The notes: generated by a model not told the origin, from the letters alone. Counted from the stretch's first letter, positions 8,748 to 21,423 are shown. The stretch: DNA of 64,000 nucleotides from Bradyrhizobium sp. WBOS07 (GCF_024585165.1 NZ_CP029008.1:2170001-2234000), one strand, 5' to 3'. Numbers and translations are program-made.

Positions 8748-9331
8748 GAGCGAGACCTCACGGTCGTCGACGGGCTTAGCGGCGTCGAAATGTCGATCTC
8801 GACCTCGTTGCGGCATGCGAGCGATAGCACCGACGCAAACGGATCGAGAGGTCCGGGTACCAAAGTGCAGAGATGATGGAGCGACATCGGCCCGTCCTCC
8901 GCCAAGGCCGCGAGCAGCCGGTGACGCATGTCCGGCGGAACCGAAAAGCGTCGGTACGTCCAGATCGCGCGAGCCGTGGAGAAGCGGGGCTCCTTGAGAA
9001 TATCCGCTCCGGTCAATGTATAGGGCGCCAGGCCGCGTGCCCGAAGTTCCCGATCGAAGGCATCGGCTTCCCCGAGCGACCGCAGCGGCCGGCAGACCTC
9101 GATGTCCAGATACCGCCAGCCGGCATTTGTCCGGAAGGTGACGACTTGAAGATCTACCGGCCGCGCTTCGGTCCCCGCCGTCCCGAGGAAGCCGATTTCA
9201 AGAATCTCGGGGTCCAACGTTGCCTGTAGCAAGGCGTCCCTGACGATCCCGCCAGCGTGCGGAATCGGTCGTGAAGCCTTTGGCGAAACGAAATCGGCAG
9301 ATCGGGGGCGGATCCTGTGGTCGAAGCGCAT
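8744..9331 (-). CDS. Conserved protein, paralogue B of the 10768 gene, possible decayed TnsA-like fold
   Basis: This 195-aa protein aligns over its whole length with the product of the gene at 10768-11373. Shared landmarks are an N-terminal LL-x-LALDP-like helix, a VDL...YLDIEV pair of strands, a RFSTARAIWTYRRF motif and a C-terminal EIDI segment. The pattern of a D-containing strand followed by a D/E-x-x strand resembles the PD-(D/E)xK core of the TnsA in this window, but the lysine position is C or another residue. A nuclease relationship is therefore only inference. It is coupled by ATGA to the FtsH-like gene. Confidence 0.65.
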   Translation of the reverse strand: MRFDHRIRPRSADFVSPKASRPIPHAGGIVRDALLQATLDPEILEIGFLGTAGTEARPVDLQVVTFRTNAGWRYLDIEVCRPLRSLGEADAFDRELRARGLAPYTLTGADILKEPRFSTARAIWTYRRFSVPPDMRHRLLAALAEDGPMSLHHLCTLVPGPLDPFASVLSLACRNEVEIDISTPLSPSTTVRSRS

Positions 9332-9414
9332 GGCTCATGTCCGGTCGAAGGTTGGGTCGAGTAGAAACCGTTGTCGTGCGGCGCGGGGGTGATCTCGTCG
9401 TCCATCGCGTCCTC

Positions 9415-10218
9415 CTAGATGTCGAACGTGAAGCAGGGATCGAAGTCATCGTTTTCCCAGCGCGAGACAGCGTCCCAGGGGCCGTATCCCTTGCAGTTCG
9501 CGATGAGCTTCACGCCCTCGACCGCCAGCTCGAAGCTGACGTGCGTGTGCCCGCTGATGGCCGCGTCCAGACCGAGAGCGAACACCTCGGGGCAGCGCGA
9601 AGCGTAGGCCGGGCCCAAGAGATCCTGCTCGTCCGTGGTCGACGCCGGACGGCTCCGACCGCCGAAAGCGTGGAGGGGATGATGGGTGACGAGCAGCCGT
9701 TTCGATGTCTTCGGGCCGCCGAACGTCGACGAGATGAACTCGCGGGTCTTGCGATGGCGGGCGAGCGTGTCTCGAGGACGGAGCCGCCGGGCATAGCGAT
9801 CCGTCCGGATCCGACGGTAGTCGTTCATGCCGGCGGCGGCCGCGAGCATGGACTTCTCCGGCGTGCCGTACAGGTCGAAGTCGGTCCACCCGACGGCGCC
9901 GGCGATGAGGACGCCGCCTTTGCCGCCGATCAACTTGGTTTCGTCATCAAGTACGACGACGTTGGTGCCGAGGGCGGCCTCGCGGGCCTTGTCGAGCTCG
10001 CGGTCGATGTCCCGCCCAAAGAATTCGTGATTGCCGGCCACCACCACGACCGGATGGTCGTCGATGCGCTCGGCCAACCACTTCACGCCCCGCGCGAAGC
10101 CCGGCATGAGATCGCCGGCGCAAACGAACACGTCATAGGTGGGCCGCTGCGAAGGAAAGGGCAGGTCCCAGCCCCTCGCGGTTTCGATATGGAGATCGCT
10201 CATGGTCCAGATGCGCAC
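9415..10218 (-). CDS. Calcineurin-like metallophosphoesterase
   Basis: The 267-aa product starts at a GTG and reads VRIWTMSDLHIE, the usual beginning of this family. Metal-binding motifs are present in order: SDLH, CAGDLMPG, AGNHEF, a late THHPLH and SGHTHVS. It should hydrolyse phosphomono- or diesters using two metal ions. Nucleases and nucleotide phosphodiesterases share these motifs, so the substrate is open. It begins 5 bp after the stop of the upstream gene (10223). The in-frame extension to 10356 lacks family sequence and overlaps that gene. Confidence 0.9.
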   Translation of the reverse strand: MRIWTMSDLHIETARGWDLPFPSQRPTYDVFVCAGDLMPGFARGVKWLAERIDDHPVVVVAGNHEFFGRDIDRELDKAREAALGTNVVVLDDETKLIGGKGGVLIAGAVGWTDFDLYGTPEKSMLAAAAGMNDYRRIRTDRYARRLRPRDTLARHRKTREFISSTFGGPKTSKRLLVTHHPLHAFGGRSRPASTTDEQDLLGPAYASRCPEVFALGLDAAISGHTHVSFELAVEGVKLIANCKGYGPWDAVSRWENDDFDPCFTFDI

Positions 10219-10222
10219 GCGC

Positions 10223-10759
10223 TCACTCCTTTGCCGGGAGCGAGCGCGGATCGACCGCGACGAAGACGTCGGTAATTCGGTCATAACGACCAAGAATGAT
10301 CGGCCCCGGGCGTTTACCGTCGAACGACCGCACGACATGCAGGTTTTCGAAGCCACGCACCTCGCGCACCTTCACCCCGTTCGAATGCGCCAGACACGCG
10401 GTGACAAGTTCCGAACCGACTTGGTGAAGACATCCCTCGCGGCCGCACCGCTCGCACGTGCACGCCGAACCGGCCTCCGCCAGCGCGATGGCGTACTGGA
10501 TCGCGGCCTCGATATCCGGGAGACGCGCGATCGACGAGGAACGATGGTAATCGAGCCTCAGCACCCCGGATCGCCTGGAGATCGTTGTGATCTTCAGTGG
10601 CGAGGCACCGACCGCCGTCGCGATCCGGGCGATGGCTCGGCACACGATCTGCTGCCAACCATCATCCACCAGCGACAGGCCGGGGACATGCCCGGCGACC
10701 GTGGCGCCGTCGAACAACTCGGGAAACCGATCGATGAGCCGTTGACGCCATTCGCACAT
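10223..10759 (-). CDS. Conserved hypothetical protein with Cys cluster
   Basis: From ATG 10759 (MCEWRQRLIDRFPELF) the product is 178 aa. It has an N-terminal RFPELF helix, a central RSGVLRLDYH strand region and a CTCERCGREGC cluster near residue 125 followed by a downstream histidine, likely binding a metal. I recognise no named family. It is flanked at 5-8 bp by the metallophosphoesterase and the paralogue A gene, so it belongs to the same transcript. The open frame continues upstream to 10822 but would overlap the neighbour. Confidence 0.65.
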   Translation of the reverse strand: MCEWRQRLIDRFPELFDGATVAGHVPGLSLVDDGWQQIVCRAIARIATAVGASPLKITTISRRSGVLRLDYHRSSSIARLPDIEAAIQYAIALAEAGSACTCERCGREGCLHQVGSELVTACLAHSNGVKVREVRGFENLHVVRSFDGKRPGPIILGRYDRITDVFVAVDPRSLPAKE

Positions 10760-10767
10760 CCGGAACC

Positions 10768-11373
10768 TCAGCGCGGTGCGTGGGAGCGGAGTGGCGGGAC
10801 CCGGGCAAACCGGCCAAGACACACGCGGGCGTCGACGATCGGGTCGCGGTCGATGTCGATCGCGACGGCGCCCTCGCAGGCGAGCGCGAAGACCCAGTCG
10901 CGGAGACCGAAGCCCAGACTGGCAACGGTGCAGTCGCGGTCGTTCTCGATGGCCGCGGAGATCCGCTCTCGGCCATCGGCGGGAACCAGGCGCTTACGGT
11001 AGGCCCAGATCAGCCTGGCGTTCGATGACCGCGGTCGCGAGTACACGTCGTCCAGCGAGAGAGGCACGATCATCGCCCGAAGTTCGTCGGCCGCGAGCAG
11101 GAGTGTTCCTTCGTCGTCGAGATCGCGAAGCGGAGGTCCGACGTCGAGGATCAACCGGGCGTTACCGCGCGTCGCAAGCAGAAGATCCAGCGGGTAGGCG
11201 ACCCCACAGAGAGTGACCGAAGCGACGTGCTCGATGGCCGTCACCGCGGGATCGAGGGCCAACTGAATCAAGAGATCGAGCCGGACCGCGTCGCCGACCG
11301 GAATCGGCGTCGGGCTTTTGGCGGTCAGGAAGGGGCGGAGGTCGGACGGATGGCCGGGAATATCGACGCACAT
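10768..11373 (-). CDS. Conserved protein, paralogue A of the 8744 gene
   Basis: The 201-aa product from ATG 11373 (MCVDIPGHPSDLRPFL) matches the 8744-9331 protein along its length: PIPVGDAVRLDLLIQLALDP aligns with the other copy's IVRDALLQATLDP, and SNARLIWAYRKRL with TARAIWTYRRF. The core strands YPLDLLL and LILDVG resemble a PD-(D/E)xK arrangement with the lysine lost. It is the first gene of the leftward operon, preceded by the 11509 palindrome. Matching N-termini of the two paralogues support this start. Confidence 0.65.
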   Translation of the reverse strand: MCVDIPGHPSDLRPFLTAKSPTPIPVGDAVRLDLLIQLALDPAVTAIEHVASVTLCGVAYPLDLLLATRGNARLILDVGPPLRDLDDEGTLLLAADELRAMIVPLSLDDVYSRPRSSNARLIWAYRKRLVPADGRERISAAIENDRDCTVASLGFGLRDWVFALACEGAVAIDIDRDPIVDARVCLGRFARVPPLRSHAPR

Positions 11374-11508
11374 GACTGAAGAACTCCTTGGACGATGAAC
11401 TGCGCGATCCGTACCGCCGCCCTGTCGTTCTCTTCGTCGTCGTTCATGTTGATCGCCGCATTTCCAATCCGATAACAGCCAGATAGCCGTGCGCCCCCGT
11501 TGAGTCAA

Positions 11509-11526
11509 TAGATAGCTCGCTATCTA
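11509..11526. promoter_or_regulatory. Palindromic operator candidate 1 (GATAG-N4-CTATC)
   Basis: TAGATAGC-TC-GCTATCTA is a perfect 8-bp inverted repeat lying 136 bp upstream of the first gene of the leftward operon. It has the same core and spacing as the site at 11665. Confidence 0.55.
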
Positions 11527-11664
11527 GAAGCGCGGAAAAGTACAATCGTGGGCATGGAATCAGTGCAGCGATGAGCAGGCGATGTGCTACGAAGCTGTGA
11601 ACAGAGGCATTAAAATGATCTGTTTCGGCTATTCGGGAACGGGTCTCGATGGTATGCGTCTTTT

Positions 11665-11678
11665 GATAGTCAGCTATC
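11665..11678. promoter_or_regulatory. Palindromic operator candidate 2 (GATAG-N4-CTATC)
   Basis: GATAG-TCAG-CTATC is a perfect inverted repeat 27 bp upstream of the RHH-like gene. Sharing the half-site and the 4-bp gap with the 11509 site suggests one regulator binds both, probably the adjacent gene product. Confidence 0.5.
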
Positions 11679-11705
11679 CACGGTTGACTTTGCGGAGATC
11701 GGCGA

Positions 11706-11909
11706 ATGAAGCGGCCCAGGATCGATGTGTCGGAGGCCCGAGAGGGGGAGGAGGGCAGGCGGCAGATTTTGCTTTATTTGCCCAAGGACCTCATCAAGGC
11801 TCTCAAGTCGGCGGCGATCGAGGACGGCAAGCCGGCCTATATTCTCGCCGAGAAGGCGATCGATGCTTATCTCAAAGGACGCAAGGTGAGGTCCCGCTCG
11901 GCGAAGTGA
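11706..11909 (+). CDS. Small ribbon-helix-helix-like regulator
   Basis: The 67-aa product begins MKRPRIDVSEAREG and contains RRQILLYLPKDLIKALKSAA followed by a second helix (AYILAEKAIDAYL). A short strand followed by two helices is the pattern of small RHH repressors of the CopG/Arc type. GGAGATCGGCGA upstream gives a ribosome binding site. It is divergent from the 5.5-11.4 kb operon, with paired palindromes between, so it is probably an autoregulated repressor of that operon. An antitoxin role is less likely because no toxin neighbour is seen. Confidence 0.65.
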   Translation: MKRPRIDVSEAREGEEGRRQILLYLPKDLIKALKSAAIEDGKPAYILAEKAIDAYLKGRKVRSRSAK

Positions 11910-12170
11910 GAGGTCTCTCTCGTCGGAGGAAAGGGGCCTTCCAGCGGCGCCCCGCGGTTCCTCCGGGCCTTTGCGCGCTCATCGGGCGCGAGATTGCGCA
12001 GCACGCACGGGGTCCAGTCCGCGCAAATCCGTAGGTGGCGGCTTATCGGATTTCCGTCTGGACGCCGCTTCGGGCGCGGGACGTTATGCGTTGATTTGGA
12101 TCAATGTCCTCGGTGCGAGCGCTCCTATTCGGAGAGAAGTAAGAATTCCGCGCTTCGTCGGGAGACAGGT

Positions 12171-12578
12171 TTGGCCAACGAGATTCACCCCCAGGCTCCT
12201 CATAAGCTTCCGTTCTTCCTGCCGGGGGCCGATGGCTCCGACGTGCTACTGCTGGTGATGGGGTTCTTCTTGGTGGCGGTGATCTTTTCCGTGGGAGTGC
12301 TTTACTGGAAGCTGCATAGCCTGCCCGAGCGGATGGCACACAAGTCGCAGAACCTGCAGTTCGAGTTCGTCGCGGTGCTCGGCCTGATCTCCTTGTTCAC
12401 CGGGATGCACGCGTTCTGGATCGCCGGTCTGCTGTTGGCTTTGATCGACATTCCCGACTTCGGCACGCCGCTGCGAGGCATCGCCGGATCGGTGGAGCGA
12501 ATAGCCGATGCGAAATCCGAGGCAGCCGAGACCACCGGCCTATCTCAACCCTCCGAAAAGACCCGGAGCGTCGCGTAG
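12171..12578 (+). CDS. Small membrane protein at the edge of the metal-resistance block
   Basis: The 135-aa product starts at a TTG preceded at 5 bp by GGAGACAGG (LANEIHPQAPHKLPFF). It has two clear membrane segments, VLLLVMGFFLVAVIFSVGVL (about 22-41) and FVAVLGLISLFTGMHAFWIA (about 63-82), with a cytoplasmic tail rich in Ala and Glu. I do not recognise the family. It precedes the first HCHGCF protein and RND operon, which suggests a metal-linked role, but nothing in the sequence shows binding residues. The frame is open upstream to 11994 without a good start. Confidence 0.6.
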   Translation: MANEIHPQAPHKLPFFLPGADGSDVLLLVMGFFLVAVIFSVGVLYWKLHSLPERMAHKSQNLQFEFVAVLGLISLFTGMHAFWIAGLLLALIDIPDFGTPLRGIAGSVERIADAKSEAAETTGLSQPSEKTRSVA

Positions 12579-12790
12579 GCTAGAGCTTGCGTTGCAACGC
12601 GGAACTCAAAGAAGGCGAAGTGGCTGCAGTAACTTCTTGTAGCCGGGGTAGTCGCAGCGAGCGCGGCAACATTGTCGCACCCCGCGTTTTTGCTGAGGAC
12701 AACCGACCGAGCGACGTGTAGGAGTGCCAAGTATGCCGAGTCGCCCATAGCGACAGCGCCACTTCTGCCTCTGCGGATTTGCCTCGCGTT

Positions 12791-13141
12791 ATGCCGATCG
12801 CCGCCACCAGCAATGCTCTACTTCGCCGGCTGCGCGATCTGCTGGTTCTGTTGCTTGCGCTCGGCCATTTGAGCGCCGCCGTCCTCCATAGTGCCCATAT
12901 CGACCATGTGGCAATCACCGGCTCGACCGAGACCGTCTTTTCGACTGCAGGGCTGGGAAGCACGACCGGTGGCGACAGCGTTCTGACCGAACGACATTGC
13001 CACGGGTGCTTCTCCGTCTCGCCCGCTCGGGCCACGGCAGCCTGGTCGCTCGCTGCGGCCGTGACGAAGCCAGTCGCTATGCCGACGAAGCGGCTGACCG
13101 GCACCTCCTCCGCATTGGATACTCCCCCTCCAAAGGCCTGA
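12791..13141 (+). CDS. HCHGCF-motif small exported or anchored protein, copy 1
   Basis: The 116-aa product has a single N-terminal hydrophobic segment (LLVLLLALGHLSAAVLH), a short acidic/His stretch, the motif ERHCHGCFSVS near residue 74, and a Pro-rich end (DTPPPKA). Two further copies lie at 18994 and 21004. The paired Cys and His residues outside the membrane suggest metal binding in the periplasm. It lies upstream of the first RND operon. I know no established function. ATG 12791 is chosen over an upstream TTG by comparison with the other copies. Confidence 0.6.
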   Translation: MPIAATSNALLRRLRDLLVLLLALGHLSAAVLHSAHIDHVAITGSTETVFSTAGLGSTTGGDSVLTERHCHGCFSVSPARATAAWSLAAAVTKPVAMPTKRLTGTSSALDTPPPKA

Positions 13142-13376
13142 TCTGAACGAACCCGCTCGGCGCATCCGTGCGCCTTCTTGCCTTCGTTTGCAGGTCTATT
13201 TCCATGTCTTCTGAGATCGCTGCCGCGCGAGAAGCGCGAGCGCATGTATTCGTCGCTTTGCCCATGGGTTTCGAGACGTGGGAGCGGCGTTCGTCGTCGG
13301 CCGGTCGATGCGGCTTGGGAACCCTCGTTTGCCTGGCGCTGCGCGACCGCGCCCGCCGCGCAGCGAGAAGCGCGCC

Positions 13377-17939
<4,563 letters not shown>

Positions 17940-18129
17940 AGGCTCCATCCGACGACATTGTCGACGGCAAGACAAAGCCGCGCGCAGTTATGTCGGCTCC
18001 AAGCCGAGAACCGAGCGCGCGGCGGCTCACATGCCTTGTGGATCCCACCCGCTGCGATCCTCAAACCAAGCAAGCGCAGCGCAACGGCGACCACCGGCCT
18101 CATTCGGCAGTTTGAAAGGCAGTCTTCCA

Positions 18130-18864
18130 ATGTCCGACAAGACCGTCATCGGGCTATCGCGATTGATCACGTTGCAACAGCAATTGGACAAGGTTGCTCG
18201 AAACGTTGCCAATCAAACCACGACGGGGTTCAAACGCGAGGGGCTTCAGTTCCGCGAATATCTCACGAAAGCGAAGGAAGCCGACGACATGCCCTCGGCT
18301 CCGATGCGATCGCTTGTGGCCGTCACCGGCTACACCGATTTTTCTGGCGGCCCCCTCAAGGCCACCGGGAACGGAACGGATGTCGCGGTCGTCGGTGACG
18401 GCTTCTTTGTGATCCGGACGGCTGCCGGAGATCGCTACACGCGGAACGGAGCGTTCACGCTCGACAAGGAAGGCCGCGTGGTCACGTTGTCGGGCGATAT
18501 CGTCTTGACTGCGACCGGCCCCTTACAGGTTCCGCCACGCGATGGGCCGGTGAGCATCGGAGCCGATGGGACCATCTCGACGGCGAGGGGACCGATAGGA
18601 CGTCTGCGCCTGGTGAAGTTCGAGGATAATGCCAAGTTGCGCGCCGAGGGAAGCACGCTGTTTTCATCGGAGTTGCCTGCGAACGAGGTGCCTCCGGCGC
18701 AGATTCGGCTCGCTACGGGAGCCTTGGAGGGGGCGAACGTAAACGCGGTCCATGAGATGAGCAGTCTCGTTGCTGCTACCCGGGCCTACGATCAAGTTGC
18801 CAACACGATCCTGCGCGAAGACGACAAGAACGAACTCAGAAAGTTAGCTGGTGAGGATTTGTAA
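18130..18864 (+). CDS. flgF: Flagellar basal-body rod protein FlgF (orphan)
   Basis: The 244-aa product MSDKTVIGLSRLITLQQQLDKVARNVANQTTTGFKRE has the N-terminal flagellar rod motif (ARNVANQTTTGFK) and a middle region with GDGFFVI and YTRNGAFTLDKEG, typical of FlgF/FlgG. It ends with the conserved C-terminal helix (EMSSLVAATRAYDQVANTIL). FlgF forms the proximal rod of the flagellum. No other rod gene is adjacent; it sits between two metal-efflux sets. FlgG is possible but the length of 244 favours FlgF. Start ATG 18130; the upstream frame to 18031 lacks rod sequence. Confidence 0.88.
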   Translation: MSDKTVIGLSRLITLQQQLDKVARNVANQTTTGFKREGLQFREYLTKAKEADDMPSAPMRSLVAVTGYTDFSGGPLKATGNGTDVAVVGDGFFVIRTAAGDRYTRNGAFTLDKEGRVVTLSGDIVLTATGPLQVPPRDGPVSIGADGTISTARGPIGRLRLVKFEDNAKLRAEGSTLFSSELPANEVPPAQIRLATGALEGANVNAVHEMSSLVAATRAYDQVANTILREDDKNELRKLAGEDL

Positions 18865-18993
18865 GCCACCACTCGGGGGCAGGCCCAAGTGGAACCCTTC
18901 GAAAAGCGACGAACGCGCTCGCGATATTTTGCGGATCGACGAAAGGTAGCCATCATGTTAGGTAGCGTCGTCGTCTCACCAAGAGCGTGATCA

Positions 18994-19362
18994 TTGTCAG
19001 GTAGTCAGGTCATATCGAGAACTCAGCGCGTTACTGCGTCGCGCAGGATCGTGTCCGTTCTCCTGACCCTGGTGTACCTCCTGTCTGGCGTTCTGCACGG
19101 ACTCGTTGATGTCGACGCCGCCATTCGCTCCGGATCATCCTTGGCGATCGTGGCCACGGACGGCAAAACCTCCCAATCGCCCGAACGGGGTTTGGTAGCC
19201 GATCACCACTGTCACGGTTGCTTCTCGGTATCGGTCCCGGCGCCTGCACAACAGGCTCAACTCGCCCTGGACTTGAAGCCCGCCGAGTTGCCGAAATCGG
19301 CGGCTCCCCTATACGGGAATGTTCGCGGTCTTGATCCACCCCCGCCGAAATCTCTGACCTAA
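18994..19362 (+). CDS. HCHGCF-motif small exported or anchored protein, copy 2
   Basis: The 122-aa product starts at a TTG in the context TCATTG, which is repeated at the start of copy 3. A hydrophobic helix (IVSVLLTLVYLLSGVLHGL) precedes DVDAAI, then DHHCHGCFSVS, then a proline end (GLDPPPPKSLT). It precedes the MarR and methyltransferase genes. The shared start context and shared sequence upstream (TTGCGG-TCGACG) show copies 2 and 3 arose by duplication of a whole unit. Confidence 0.6.
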   Translation: MSGSQVISRTQRVTASRRIVSVLLTLVYLLSGVLHGLVDVDAAIRSGSSLAIVATDGKTSQSPERGLVADHHCHGCFSVSVPAPAQQAQLALDLKPAELPKSAAPLYGNVRGLDPPPPKSLT

Positions 19363-19624
19363 GGCGAACGACGCGGGACGCATCGCGCGTCCTGTTTCCG
19401 TTTTCCGTCGAACCTCCCTCGCGCCGCAGCGCGATGCTGTCGTCCCTGCCTTTGGGATGGCGACGGCGTCGCTCTCAAAGCCTTTGCGAGCTCAGCCAAG
19501 CTGCTGGGGCCGCGAGCATGCAGGCGACCTGGATCGACAGCGCATTTTTCAGAAGCCGCTCTTTCGGGGCCATTCCGTTTTGCAGGCGCCGTCGGCGGCC
19601 GCATTGGAATTGAAGGATCACGTT

Positions 19625-20155
19625 ATGGAAACCAAGCAAGTTGAAGGTTCGCAGACTTCGGCGCCGGACGACCTCTTGCAGCGATTGTCCTGGGAGGTGA
19701 AGCAAATTCACGGCTGTTTGAGCGAAGTGCAGAAGTGTTGGGCGGCCGGCCTGGGTGTCACGGTGGCTCAATGGAACATTCTGATGGCGATATCGCATCT
19801 TGCGGACGAAGAGGGGGTGCGGGTCAGCGTGGTGTCGGACAAGCTCGCCGTGGACGGGTCCTTTGTCACGGCGCAGTCTCAATTGCTCGAGTCCAAAGGA
19901 CTGATCCGCCGCAAGCCGAGCGCTACCGATCGCCGTGTTGTTCTCCTTGCGCTCTCGAGCAACGCTCGGTGGCAGATAGAAAACCTGTCTGGCTCCATGA
20001 ACGCAGCGAACGCGTATGTTGCCAATAACGCGAGCGGCAAGGCGCACCGGCTTCTCGCAGAACTCGAGGAGCTGAAGAGCGTCCTCAAGCGCGCGAAGCT
20101 TCTGACGGCTTCGGACGCGCTCCGCCATTGGCCTCGCGGTCGCGACACCGCATGA
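19625..20155 (+). CDS. MarR-family transcriptional regulator
   Basis: The 176-aa product from ATG 19625 contains a winged-helix domain (about 40-130). QWNILMAISHLADEEGVRVSVVSDKLAVDGSFVTAQSQLLESKGLIRRKPSATDRRVVLLALS splits into helices, the wing and the DxR motif typical of MarR proteins. It is coupled by a 4-bp overlap to the methyltransferase gene. It likely controls nearby genes in response to a ligand or metal. A palindrome at 20898 is a candidate target. The upstream open frame to 19457 lacks a good start. Confidence 0.82.
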   Translation: METKQVEGSQTSAPDDLLQRLSWEVKQIHGCLSEVQKCWAAGLGVTVAQWNILMAISHLADEEGVRVSVVSDKLAVDGSFVTAQSQLLESKGLIRRKPSATDRRVVLLALSSNARWQIENLSGSMNAANAYVANNASGKAHRLLAELEELKSVLKRAKLLTASDALRHWPRGRDTA

Positions 20156-20799
20156 AGTTTCTATCGATTTTGGTCGTGGCGGCGCTCAAACCGCTCTACT
20201 ACCGATTCGCCGCTGCAATGCTGCGCGACACGTCGTGGCAGGAGCCCTTGTTCGAGTTGATGTCTCCAAAGCGCGGAGAGCGCCTCTTGGCGTTCGGACG
20301 GGGAAGCGCAGCGACGGCGATCTCGCTTGCGGAGCGGTTCACGGAGCTCAGTATCGTTGTAGCGGATCCCGATCCATCGATCGTCCGAAAGTCAAAGCGA
20401 GCGATCGAAGAACAGCACATCGAGAATATTACGTTCATTGACGCACCTTCCGTTGTGGCCCTTCCGGTTCACACTGGCAGCTTCGACCGCGCGATGTGCG
20501 TACTCGCCTTTCATTTGAGAACTCCCGATGAAAAGATCGCCTTGGCGAAGGAAACTTTCCGAATCCTGCGCCGTGGAGGTGTATTTTATGTTGCGGACTA
20601 TGACCGACCGACCGGCCGCGAAGAGCGCATCGTCCTCAACCTTGCAGCGCAGATTTCAAGCAGGATTGCGGTTCAATCCCACGTCGATGGAACTTGGGGC
20701 AAACTCTTCAAAAAGGCGGGCTTTGCCGGGGCCAAACTGCAGTCCTCGCATTCGGTGCGGATCGGACGGGTTGCAATGCTATCGTTTAGGAAGCCGTGA
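20152..20799 (+). CDS. Class I SAM-dependent methyltransferase
   Basis: The 215-aa product (start MKFLSILVVAALKPLYYRF) has a Rossmann methyltransferase core. ERLLAFGRGSAATAISLAE is a degenerate motif I where the usual acidic/Gly pattern is FGRGSAAT. VVADPDPSIV supplies the acidic residue, FDRAMCVLAFHL is motif IV, and EETFRILRRGGVF-like sequence is the post-core helix. It resembles the UbiE/methyltransferase type 11 group, but the substrate is unknown. It is translated with MarR through ATGA. An N-terminal hydrophobic stretch may attach it to the membrane. Confidence 0.75.
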   Translation: MKFLSILVVAALKPLYYRFAAAMLRDTSWQEPLFELMSPKRGERLLAFGRGSAATAISLAERFTELSIVVADPDPSIVRKSKRAIEEQHIENITFIDAPSVVALPVHTGSFDRAMCVLAFHLRTPDEKIALAKETFRILRRGGVFYVADYDRPTGREERIVLNLAAQISSRIAVQSHVDGTWGKLFKKAGFAGAKLQSSHSVRIGRVAMLSFRKP

Positions 20800-20897
20800 A
20801 AGAACGTCGCATAAGACGGGTACGCTGCCTCCGAAGAAAAGCCTGCAGCTACGTCCCAGAACTGGGACAGGGTTACCCGCATGCTCGATTCCTAGAA

Positions 20898-20916
20898 GTT
20901 GCGATTGACACGCAAC
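20898..20916. promoter_or_regulatory. Perfect palindrome GTTGCG-N7-CGCAAC, operator candidate
   Basis: GTTGCG and CGCAAC flank ATTGACA, in the region upstream of copy 3 of the HCHGCF gene. A TATAAT follows at 20933-20938. The size and symmetry suit a MarR-type dimer. The gap between TTGACA and TATAAT is 22 bp, which is long for a normal promoter. Confidence 0.4.
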
Positions 20917-21003
20917 AAATGTTTGGGATTGTTATAATATTGCGGGTCGACGCGAGCCTTGCGCCCATGCTACCTACCAACTCGCGAACGTAGAGTGTGG
21001 TCA

Positions 21004-21369
21004 TTGACGATTGGTCGGATCAGATCTGGATTGAGGCATGTTCCTGCTTTGCGCGGGATCGTGTCCGTATTTCTGATCGTGACCTATCTGATGTCGGGTG
21101 CGCTGCATCGGTGTCTCGACCTTGACGTGACAAATCCAACCGGTTCCCCGGTGGCTTGGATGGTCGATACCAAGTCCGATAGCGGCCCTGAGACCGGTGC
21201 CATCGTCGACCATCACTGCCATGGCTGCTTCGCGGTTTCCGTTGCAGCGCCTCCGCAGCAAGTCATGACTGTGATGGAACCCAAGCTGGCGGTCCTCATC
21301 CGGGCGACGGCCCCTCTGACCGACACCGTGCGCGGTCTCGATCCGCCCCCACCGAAGTTCCTGACCTGA
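21004..21369 (+). CDS. HCHGCF-motif small exported or anchored protein, copy 3
   Basis: The 121-aa product starts at TTG 21004 in TCATTG, matching copy 2. It has a hydrophobic helix (IVSVFLIVTYLMSGALH), then DHHCHGCFAVS, then GLDPPPPKFLT. It lies 55 bp upstream of the outer-membrane channel gene of the second RND operon. The same motif next to each RND set suggests a role in metal sensing or handling, not known from family data. Longer starts exist upstream but share nothing with the other copies. Confidence 0.6.
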   Translation: MTIGRIRSGLRHVPALRGIVSVFLIVTYLMSGALHRCLDLDVTNPTGSPVAWMVDTKSDSGPETGAIVDHHCHGCFAVSVAAPPQQVMTVMEPKLAVLIRATAPLTDTVRGLDPPPPKFLT

Positions 21370-21423
21370 AAATGACCGCTGGGCGCATCGCGCTCTGATT
21401 CCGTCTTTCGTCAGGTTTTCATC

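Larger units (their letters stand above)
11374..11705. other. Divergent regulatory region between operon and RHH-like gene
   Basis: 332 bp without a convincing gene. It holds two GATAG-N4-CTATC palindromes (11509-11526 and 11665-11678) and an isolated AGATAGC half-site at 11481-11487. It is relatively AT-rich, as expected for divergent promoters. Confidence 0.6.

Noticed and set aside
20905..20938. Standard sigma-70 promoter TTGACA/TATAAT
   Set aside because: Spacing is 22 bp instead of about 17, so it is not called as a normal promoter.
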